NCBI GenBank assembly: GCA_044433115.1
Contig: JAWXTY010000030.1
Location: 1-18,332 of the forward strand
Source of the DNA: CAKUIA01 sp044433115
Lineage (GTDB): Bacteria; Verrucomicrobiota; Verrucomicrobiia; Opitutales; Intestinicryptomonadaceae
DNA length: 18,332 nucleotides
Reading direction: 5' to 3'
The translations under genes and the position numbers were made by a program. Every line of letters starts with the position of its first letter. Position 1 is the stretch's first letter. Under the pieces are notes generated by a model that saw only the letters and a program-made list of their open reading frames with translations, was not told the origin of the DNA and made no database searches. Positions 1-6,641 of the stretch are shown here, piece after piece.

Positions 1-635
1 AAATTTTCTTCGCCAAAGACTTCGTCGCAGAGTTTGCGTAGGTTGGTGATTTCGTTGTCGTCTATAGATATGAAGATTACGCCGTCGTCTTTTAGTAGAT
101 TAGACGCTAAGCGTAGGCGAGGAAACATCATATTTAGCCAGTTTGTATGGTATCTTCCCATTGTCTCTGGGTTAGACTTTGTAGTTTGTTCTGTAATTTC
201 CTTATATTTTGCAATAGGGTCTTTAAAGTCGTCTTCATAGACAAAGTCATTACCTGTGTTGTAAGGTGGGTCTATGTATATCATTTTGACTTTTCTATAA
301 TAGGCATTTTGCAAAAGCTTTAAAACCTCTAAATTGTCGCCTTCTATATAGATATTATTAGTAGAGTCAAAGTCGACACTTTCAGCTGCACAAGGGCGTA
401 AAGTAGCAGTCGAACGCTTGCCAATTGTCTTATAGCAATCAGACTTACCCTTCCACTCAAACTTATACTTTTCGAAGTCATTATCAATATACTCGCCACA
501 CAAATTAAGCAACATATCAATATCCAACTTCCCCTCCTTAAAACACTGAGGAAACACACTTTTCAACCTATCCCTATCCCCCTCCTCAACATCAAAACTA
601 TACCCACTAAACTTCTTTATCTCTTTGTTATCCAT
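1..635 (-). CDS. mod: Type III restriction-modification DNA methyltransferase, Mod subunit (partial, 3' end off window)
   Basis: The first 211 codons of a Mod subunit are visible; the rest lies beyond the left edge. Mod recognises the target sequence and methylates adenine using S-adenosylmethionine; it also gives the Res subunit its specificity. The sequence shows the amino-methyltransferase motif IV, DPPYNTGND, at residues 122-130, preceded by IYIEGDNLEVLKLL and followed by FVYEDDF, the usual layout of beta-class type III Mod proteins, in which the catalytic motif precedes the SAM-binding motif. The ATG at 633-635 is preceded by an AAGGAT Shine-Dalgarno site about nine bases upstream. It is the last visible gene of a minus-strand operon after res and a TPR membrane protein, 30 nt behind the latter. 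Finding mod downstream of res is the reverse of the usual order. Whether the gene is intact cannot be judged. Confidence 0.93.
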   Translation of the reverse strand, partial: MDNKEIKKFSGYSFDVEEGDRDRLKSVFPQCFKEGKLDIDMLLNLCGEYIDNDFEKYKFEWKGKSDCYKTIGKRSTATLRPCAAESVDFDSTNNIYIEGDNLEVLKLLQNAYYRKVKMIYIDPPYNTGNDFVYEDDFKDPIAKYKEITEQTTKSNPETMGRYHTNWLNMMFPRLRLASNLLKDDGVIFISIDDNEITNLRKLCDEVFGEEN

Positions 636-665
636 TGTATTTTTATCCTTATTTTAAATTTATAT

Positions 666-1961
666 TTATTCCCTGAACGCTAAAGACATAGCTTTTTTCT
701 CATCTTCAAGTGCTAGTTTTTTATATGCATTCTTTTTATTTGTGTCTCGACTAATTGTTTCTAGGCGTTTGTATATAGAACTTCTAAAATAATAATAAGA
801 AGATATCCTAGATGTTATTTTCATAGCACCATCTATATCAAGAAGTGCATCATCTAATTTATTTAAAGCGACTTTTGCTTTTGCTCTATAGAAATAAGCT
901 GAATGTAATTTAGTATCTCGAAGAAGAGCATCATTACAATCACGAATAGCTCCAGCATCATCTCTGATTTTAAGTTTTGCTTTTGCTCTGTTTGCATAAG
1001 CTTCTGCATAGTTAGGATTTAGTAATATAGCTTTATCAAAGTCTCTTGTAGATCCATTATTATCCATCAATTCTAACTTCATAAGACCTCTAATATTATA
1101 CATAAAAGAATCTTCTTTTTGTGATTCTATAATTTTAGAACAAAGAATTAGTTTTTCTTTAATCTTTTCTTCTTTTAAATATTTCAAAAGAAGATTCTTC
1201 TCGTTTATTTCTTTATTTATATCTGTTTTTAATTGTTTTAACTTCTCTGTTTGATTTTCGTAAGTAGCTGCTTTTTCTTCAGCATTTTTTAAGTTTTCTT
1301 TTGTCGTATTTAGTTCCTTTAAAAGATTTTTATTTTCATTCTCTAATTCAAGTTTTCGAGCATTTGCTGCATTCTTATTTGCGTCTGCTGCCTCTGCCTT
1401 AGTGTTTGCTTCAGCTAAAGCATTGTCAAGAGAACGAACTTGTACATTTAAACCCCTTGTTTCTTTTTTTTGTTTATCAATACTTTCAAACTTCTCTTTT
1501 TCTGCATTATCCCTTGACTCTTCGGCAGATTTTCTTTTCCCTCTTTCCTCAGATAGTTTATCTATAGTATTATTATATTCTTTTTCAAGGTTTTCATGAG
1601 TTTCTTTTAAAACTACTTTTTGTCCTTTAGTTGCCCATTTTATACAAAAAGTTTTAACTGTAGAGTGATAAAAATTCGATAAAAGTTCACCTGCGGCTAA
1701 AAGGGCATACATTGAACCTAAAACAGCAAGAGTGCATATAATAGAACATCCAATGATTCGCAAAATACCTCCACTATTTGCAATATATTGCTCTATCGTC
1801 TCAATCTTTGAAATCCTAGATATGCCTTCGTCAAATATAAATAAAGAATAGAATATTTTCCAATTTTTAAGAATCAAAACTAAAGTAAAGGTTCCTAGAA
1901 TAGGATTCCTAACTCTATTGAAAAAATTACTCCCTAATGACTCGCATATTCCTTTGATCAT
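666..1961 (-). CDS. Membrane-anchored coiled-coil TPR protein inserted between res and mod
   Basis: A 431-residue protein of unknown function. Residues about 20-43 and 67-90 are hydrophobic and probably cross the membrane; the first contains the pattern RNPxLGTF...NWK, which I recall in other uncharacterised bacterial membrane proteins. Residues about 112-275 are rich in Lys, Glu, Asn and Ala in a heptad-like pattern and predict a long coiled coil. Residues about 285-425 hold three to four tetratricopeptide-like repeats (for example NPNYAEAYANRAKAKLK and TKLHSAYFYRAKAKVALN). This suggests a membrane sensor or scaffold with a cytoplasmic protein-binding tail. It starts 85 nt after res behind its own TATAAT box (1986-1991) and an AAGGA ribosome site, and ends 30 nt before mod. 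It may be a separate defence or regulatory gene carried inside the type III locus, or a fitted accessory subunit. The reading is firm as a gene and weak as a function. Confidence 0.9.
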   Translation of the reverse strand: MIKGICESLGSNFFNRVRNPILGTFTLVLILKNWKIFYSLFIFDEGISRISKIETIEQYIANSGGILRIIGCSIICTLAVLGSMYALLAAGELLSNFYHSTVKTFCIKWATKGQKVVLKETHENLEKEYNNTIDKLSEERGKRKSAEESRDNAEKEKFESIDKQKKETRGLNVQVRSLDNALAEANTKAEAADANKNAANARKLELENENKNLLKELNTTKENLKNAEEKAATYENQTEKLKQLKTDINKEINEKNLLLKYLKEEKIKEKLILCSKIIESQKEDSFMYNIRGLMKLELMDNNGSTRDFDKAILLNPNYAEAYANRAKAKLKIRDDAGAIRDCNDALLRDTKLHSAYFYRAKAKVALNKLDDALLDIDGAMKITSRISSYYYFRSSIYKRLETISRDTNKKNAYKKLALEDEKKAMSLAFRE

Positions 1962-1985
1962 TGTTCAATTCCTTGTCTCATAAAA

Positions 1986-1991
1986 ATTATA
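1986..1991 (-). promoter_or_regulatory. Probable -10 box for the TPR gene and mod
   Basis: A perfect TATAAT on the minus strand lies in the 85-nt gap after res, 24 nt before the ATG of the membrane TPR gene. No convincing -35 is seen. If used, it would let the TPR gene and mod be expressed independently of res, so that methylation could precede restriction. Confidence 0.4.
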
Positions 1992-2046
1992 ATATATCTT
2001 TTCATTCCTCTATTCACTTTTATAATTTATAATTAACCATTTACAA

Positions 2047-5000
2047 CTAACAATTCCCCTTAAACTCTTTCCAGTCGCTGACGGGGGTTTCGGTGAACTC
2101 TATGTCGTTGTCTAGGGCTTTGAAGTGGGCTTTGCCACAGTGGATTTTTAGTAGCTCTTTTGCCCTTAGTTCCATTGTGTCTGTAGTGCCTTTTGTCTCT
2201 AGTACAAAGTAAAGTTTTTTGTTGCCATTGTCGTTTAGTAGGACAGCCCAGTCTGGGTTATATGTACCTATAGGCGTTTCTATCTTAAAGCGACTTGGTA
2301 TCTTAAAGAACATTTCAACTTCGTCGTCGGCGTCTAGTGCCTTGGCAAAATTACCTTCTACATTGCTATCGTATATGACGTGGTCGTATATGCTATTATC
2401 TACAGCGACTGCATTTTTATCTAGGGTAGCTATTAGTTCAGAAGTGTCGAAAATCTCTTGTATATAATATTCCTCATTCGCTAGTTTGACGTACTTAATG
2501 CCATCTATAGCTAGCTTGTGGCGATTTCTCTCTATGATATCTAAAGTCTTTCCGTAAAATTCTTGAGGGTTTAGTAGAAACTCTCCAAAACGCCCACTAG
2601 ACTTAAGTATATTATTTATAGTTTGACGCTTAAGAGATGTCCTTGAAGAGATTAGCCTTGATATGTCAGGTAGCACTAAAAAGTTTTGTTCTACTTTTTG
2701 GCTTCTAGCTGTTTTTTCTATATGGAGTACGCCTTCTTTTGCTACGTCTATATCTGCAGTTTGTGTAAGCAGGCGTGCAGGCTCTATGCTTGGCATTTTG
2801 CTAATGTCTTCTATAGAATTTGCAATTAGTGTAGCTAAGTCAAACTGAACTTTATACATAGTCTTTTGCTTTATCTTAGCCCAAAGTTTTAAGAATGCAG
2901 GCGAAAGCATTGCCTCTTTCTTTAGCCTTACCTTAACTTCCTTAGACGCATCTTTTATGACAGGCGTGTTGTCGGCTTTGTCTAAGGCTTGCATAATTGC
3001 TCGCATTTTTGCTTGCGACCACCTTTTAGACAAGTCTAAAGTGCCTGCCTTTAGCTGAGCCTTCATAGTGTCTTTAATTTTGCAGTCCTTAGATATAACC
3101 TTGTTATCCTTTAAGTCTTCCATTATAGAAACAGCCTCGCTATAATTAAAGCTCTTTTCTTCTAAGACTTTTTCGGTATAGTTTTGCTGGTCAAAATCGT
3201 CTGTAGATATAGGGCTAGAAGACGCCTTGACAATTTCAATAACCTTGGTTTTTAGAGCTTGGCTTAGATTTGGGATTTCTACCTCTTCTATGTCTTTATG
3301 TTGATTGCCTGCATTGTCTATGACGCTTAGTTTTTGTAGAGTATTTACAATGCTTTCAGACATTTGAGGGCTAATTTGCCTATCTACTTCTACAACTTCT
3401 TCGTACTTTACGCTCAATAGATGTTGGATATCTAAGACGCCAAACTTCAAGCCTGTTTCTTCTTCAATCTCCTTTTGTAGCTTAGTTGCAAAGTCGGAAA
3501 AACTTTCATTTGCCACAACGTGAAGTATGTTTATGTTTTTGTCTTCTATACGCTCGCCATCTTGGTTTACGCAAAGCCTTAACCCTCTGCCAATTTTTTG
3601 CCTACACGTAAATATAGATTTCTGGTCTAATAGCGTGCATACTTGGAATACATTAGGGTTGTCCCAGCCCTCTTTTAATGCAGAGTGCGAAAATATAAAT
3701 CTTAAAGGGCACTCAAAAGATAACAACCACTCCTTATCCTTCATAATTGTATTGTAAGTACTGTCGTCAGCTTGGGTATTACCTTTAGTGTCTTTATATA
3801 CGCCCTTTTTGTCTTGAGAAAAATACGCATTATGTGCCTTGGAAACTTCTGTATCAAACTTGTCTTTTAACACAGCGTACTTCTCTTTATTGATAAGCTC
3901 ATTATAACACTCTTCAAAAAATCTTGCATAAATTCCTTGAGTGCCATCTTCTTGCCTATACTTCTTTACCTCGTCTATAAAGAAGAGCGACAAGACCTTT
4001 ATCCCTTTATCGAAATACCTAAGTTCCTTGTCTAGGTGCGTCCTAATTGTATGATAAATTTGAGACCTCTTTATAATGTTTTCATCTATAGATCCTATAG
4101 ATTGCCCCAAGGCAAGCTTGTCTGAATTTGTAAACTCTATGCACTCGCTGCCTAAAGTACAGTCTATCCCCTCAATGGCATAGCCTTCGTAAAGCTCTCT
4201 ATTGCCAGTTTTTACATATAGGTCGTCGCCAGCTTTTACTGTAATTATCTTACGCTGCACGCTTGCTTTTTTGTCTTCTATATCAATTTCAATCTTTGCC
4301 TTAAATCCACTCTTATTGCTAACGCTTTTTAAGGCAATGTAGGGCTTGTTGTGGTCGTTCACAACAGAATTCGATATGACTGTAATTTGCTTGACCAAGC
4401 CCATCTGGTACGCATCTACTGGGCTAAGCTTGTATATTAAATTCTCCTTAGTCCTATGCGTTGCTGAATATCTTAAAACACAAAGAGGATTGAGGCTAGA
4501 TATTGCTTCTTTCGCCTTTGATGTATTGTCGACAGACTGAGGCTCGTCTACAATGACAATAGGATTTGTGTTCCTAATATAAGTCATAGGGCTTTCGCCA
4601 TTTAGCTTATCTTGGTCTTGGTTAATGATGTTTTCAGCTTTCTTAAAGGCGTCAATATTGATAATCATTACCTCAATATCTGCAGAAGTCGCAAATTGCC
4701 TTACATCGTTTAGCTTTTGAGAATTGTAAATAAAGAATCTGTAAGGTACGCCATCGTAAATCCCAGCAAAATGCTCTTGCGTTATTTGCAAAGACTTATA
4801 TACGCCCTCTCTGATAGCAACACTAGGGACAACTATGATAAACTTAGTAAAGCCACAACGCTTGTTTAGCTCTAAAATAGTGCGAGTATACACGTAAGTT
4901 TTGCCAGTGCCTGTCTCCATCTCTACAGTTAGAGGCAAAGCATTTAAAGAGTCGATATCACTAAGAGGCAAAAAGTTCGCCTTTTGAGACATATTTAGAT

Positions 5001-5190
5001 TTTTCTGAATAGACTCTTCGTCACCTAAGAAAGAATTAGCAAAGCCATAATCATTTTGATATAGCGACATCTGCCTAGAATTATCTGCAATAGAGAAAGT
5101 CATACTGAGCTTTTCTTGCCCCTTAAATACAGACACAACAGCCTCTACAGCCCTTTCTTGGAATTCTTGCTTCTTAAATTTTAACTTCAT
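2047..5190 (-). CDS. res: Type III restriction endonuclease, Res subunit (SF2 helicase plus PD-(D/E)XK nuclease)
   Basis: A 1047-residue Res subunit, which translocates along or slides on DNA using ATP and cleaves unmethylated DNA in complex with Mod. The SF2 motor motifs are complete: METGTGKT (Walker A, 91-98), VDEPQ (motif II, 214-218), SATH (motif III, 242-245) and QKIGRGLRL (motif VI, 531-539). A PD-(D/E)XK nuclease sits near the C-terminus with D980 in NPDW and E998/K1000 in LETKG. Length and domain order match the family, and no frame disruption is seen, so it looks active. The ATG at 5188-5190 has no strong Shine-Dalgarno site. The leader upstream contains a long inverted repeat (5210-5281). 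It is the first gene of the minus-strand operon, which is atypical because mod normally comes first. It is divergent from the coiled-coil/McrB operon. Confidence 0.96.
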   Translation of the reverse strand: MKLKFKKQEFQERAVEAVVSVFKGQEKLSMTFSIADNSRQMSLYQNDYGFANSFLGDEESIQKNLNMSQKANFLPLSDIDSLNALPLTVEMETGTGKTYVYTRTILELNKRCGFTKFIIVVPSVAIREGVYKSLQITQEHFAGIYDGVPYRFFIYNSQKLNDVRQFATSADIEVMIINIDAFKKAENIINQDQDKLNGESPMTYIRNTNPIVIVDEPQSVDNTSKAKEAISSLNPLCVLRYSATHRTKENLIYKLSPVDAYQMGLVKQITVISNSVVNDHNKPYIALKSVSNKSGFKAKIEIDIEDKKASVQRKIITVKAGDDLYVKTGNRELYEGYAIEGIDCTLGSECIEFTNSDKLALGQSIGSIDENIIKRSQIYHTIRTHLDKELRYFDKGIKVLSLFFIDEVKKYRQEDGTQGIYARFFEECYNELINKEKYAVLKDKFDTEVSKAHNAYFSQDKKGVYKDTKGNTQADDSTYNTIMKDKEWLLSFECPLRFIFSHSALKEGWDNPNVFQVCTLLDQKSIFTCRQKIGRGLRLCVNQDGERIEDKNINILHVVANESFSDFATKLQKEIEEETGLKFGVLDIQHLLSVKYEEVVEVDRQISPQMSESIVNTLQKLSVIDNAGNQHKDIEEVEIPNLSQALKTKVIEIVKASSSPISTDDFDQQNYTEKVLEEKSFNYSEAVSIMEDLKDNKVISKDCKIKDTMKAQLKAGTLDLSKRWSQAKMRAIMQALDKADNTPVIKDASKEVKVRLKKEAMLSPAFLKLWAKIKQKTMYKVQFDLATLIANSIEDISKMPSIEPARLLTQTADIDVAKEGVLHIEKTARSQKVEQNFLVLPDISRLISSRTSLKRQTINNILKSSGRFGEFLLNPQEFYGKTLDIIERNRHKLAIDGIKYVKLANEEYYIQEIFDTSELIATLDKNAVAVDNSIYDHVIYDSNVEGNFAKALDADDEVEMFFKIPSRFKIETPIGTYNPDWAVLLNDNGNKKLYFVLETKGTTDTMELRAKELLKIHCGKAHFKALDNDIEFTETPVSDWKEFKGNC

Positions 5191-5209
5191 AAATTATCTA
5201 AATAGAATA

Positions 5210-5281
5210 TAGGTGAATTCTTAAAATTAGTTTTTGAAAAGTTCAGCCAAGGGCAATTTGCTAATTTTAAGAATTCATCTA
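5210..5281 (-). repeat. 21-bp near-perfect inverted repeat with 30-nt loop in the res leader
   Basis: Arms 5210-5230 and 5261-5281 are reverse complements over 21 positions with one exception (G5213 opposite T5278, a G-U wobble in RNA). The arms share the core GAATTCTTAAAATTAG. The 30-nt loop (5231-5260) itself contains a tiny GCC-AAG-GGC hairpin. If res is transcribed from the extended -10 at 5291-5299, this is the first structure of the mRNA and ends about 20 nt before the start codon. It lies between divergent gene starts and lacks a T-run after either arm, so it is not a usual terminator. Operator, mRNA 5'-end stem-loop or mobile-element remnant are all possible. Confidence 0.8.
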
Positions 5282-5290
5282 AGATAGAGT

Positions 5291-5299
5291 ATTTTAGCA
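5291..5299 (-). promoter_or_regulatory. Probable extended -10 promoter of res
   Basis: Read on the minus strand this is TGCTAAAAT, an extended -10 (TGn plus TAAAAT, five of six consensus bases). No good -35 is seen at 16-18 nt. Transcription would begin near 5284, immediately before the inverted repeat, giving a leader of roughly 95 nt. Confidence 0.4.
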
Positions 5300-5375
5300 T
5301 TCTTTCAAGACAATTAATAAGTAGTTTAAAAAAAATTAACAATAAAAGAAAAGCTTAAATAATTTTTGCTTGCAT

Positions 5376-5381
5376 TATAAT
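5376..5381 (+). promoter_or_regulatory. Probable -10 box of the coiled-coil/McrB operon
   Basis: A perfect TATAAT 25 nt before the start codon of the first operon gene. The hexamer at the expected -35 position (GCTTAA region) is weak, so expression may be low or need an activator. The predicted leader is only about 20 nt and carries no clear Shine-Dalgarno site. Confidence 0.45.
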
Positions 5382-5406
5382 TTAAAAAGTAGAAATATAC
5401 ATATGT

Positions 5407-6639
5407 ATGACATTAAAGACTTTATTCTTACTAACAAAGAAAAACTTACATAAGATTATAATAGTTTTTCTTTCCTGTATTTCTATTGCAAGTGTAGTTG
5501 CTTGGGCGTATCTAACTTATGATTATATTGATTATGATACGCGTAGAAATCAGGCAGAATCTGCAATAGAAGAACGTAAGAAATCTGCTGAGCTTGAATA
5601 TGAGGAGATGAATGCTCAATATGAAAAACATATTAATACTCTTGAAAAAGAAGAGGAAGAAAAAAAGGAGAAGTTAGAGCAAATTTCCTTAGCTGTATCG
5701 CAAAAAGAAGCATATTTAAAATCGGCAGACTCAAAAGCTCAAATTATCAGAAATTTAGATGAAGAAATAGCTCTTAAGCAAAGTAATTTAGATAGTCTTA
5801 ATTCAGAAGTATTCAATTTGACTTCTACTAAAGTTCAAAACGAAGAGATTATAAAGGCTCAAGAAGTTTCAATTAAATCACAAGTTCAAGAGATAAATAA
5901 ATTAGACTTAGGTATAAATGAACGTAATTTGGAGCTTGGGAAATTGGACGCTAAAATGCTTTCTTTAAGAAATTTAAAGAAGGAGAAGGTGGGGCTAGAA
6001 TCAGAGATTTTAGTTTTACAAAAAAGCCTAGATGTTTTAGATGCAAATTTGTCAAAAAAAGAAATATCTCAAAGTTTAAGCTCTACGATTTCTGCTAAAA
6101 AAGAAGAGATTTCTCTTTTGGAAAAGAATATTGAGGCTCTAAAGAAAGATTATTCTGGTGCAGTCGAAATTGATAAAGGATTAAAGGAAAATATACATTC
6201 TCTTGAATTATCTAAGCTAAGTTTAGATAAAGATATAACTTCAAGGCAAGATTCTTTGAAAATCTTAAAAGAAAAAGAACAAGCTTTAATGGATATAAAT
6301 ATTTCAACTAAAAGTTCCCAAACAAAGTTAAGCCAATTAAAAGCAGAAATAGCAGAGCTTGAGCCTCAACTAAAGGAATATAAGGAAAATATCGTAGCTT
6401 TAACGAAAGAAGTTGGGCTAAATATTGCAAATCAAGATTTATTGCTAAAAAATATAAAAGAATTAAACAATGAACTACAAGAGCAAAAACAAGCCATAAA
6501 AATGCTTAAGCTTCAAAATAGCGATTTGAATATTGAAAAGCAGGCATTAGATAAAGAAATAGAAGAGAAAAAGATTTATATAAAAAGCCTTGAAGAAAAA
6601 ATCACAATCTTAAGCACTCAAAATAAGGAGACTAAATAA
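5407..6639 (+). CDS. Single-pass membrane coiled-coil protein, first gene of a CoCoNuT-like operon
   Basis: A 410-residue protein. Residues 1-16 are basic, residues about 17-38 form one transmembrane helix, and from about residue 48 to the end the sequence is an almost unbroken coiled coil rich in Lys, Glu, Leu, Ser and Asn. No catalytic motif is visible. It is the first gene of a five-gene operon and ends two bases before the next ATG. The next gene has the same N-terminal plan (membrane helix plus coiled coil) joined to an McrB-like NTPase, so the two probably form a mixed coiled-coil assembly at the inner membrane. Possible roles are scaffold, sensor or lever; sequence alone does not decide. 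The ATG at 5407 is chosen for lack of a better one; a second ATG at 5403 is out of frame. Coiled coils of this kind give misleading database hits to SMC or myosin-like proteins, so those names should be avoided. Confidence 0.9.
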   Translation: MTLKTLFLLTKKNLHKIIIVFLSCISIASVVAWAYLTYDYIDYDTRRNQAESAIEERKKSAELEYEEMNAQYEKHINTLEKEEEEKKEKLEQISLAVSQKEAYLKSADSKAQIIRNLDEEIALKQSNLDSLNSEVFNLTSTKVQNEEIIKAQEVSIKSQVQEINKLDLGINERNLELGKLDAKMLSLRNLKKEKVGLESEILVLQKSLDVLDANLSKKEISQSLSSTISAKKEEISLLEKNIEALKKDYSGAVEIDKGLKENIHSLELSKLSLDKDITSRQDSLKILKEKEQALMDINISTKSSQTKLSQLKAEIAELEPQLKEYKENIVALTKEVGLNIANQDLLLKNIKELNNELQEQKQAIKMLKLQNSDLNIEKQALDKEIEEKKIYIKSLEEKITILSTQNKETK

Positions 6640-6641
6640 TT

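Larger units (their letters stand above)
5191..5406. other. Divergent intergenic region between the two defence operons
   Basis: A 216-nt gene-free stretch, very AT-rich. It separates res (minus) from the coiled-coil/McrB operon (plus). It contains a long inverted repeat on the res side, an extended -10 for res and a TATAAT box for the plus-strand operon, each listed separately. I see no small ORF with a ribosome site in it. Confidence 0.8.

Noticed and set aside
34..559. Small ORFs of 68 and 71 residues over the mod region
   Set aside because: Both lie in other frames of the mod coding sequence, which shows the DPPYNTG motif; they have no ribosome site or recognisable feature.
5210..5281. 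Inverted repeat as a bidirectional terminator
   Set aside because: It lies between the starts of divergent genes, has a 30-nt loop and lacks a T-run after either arm.
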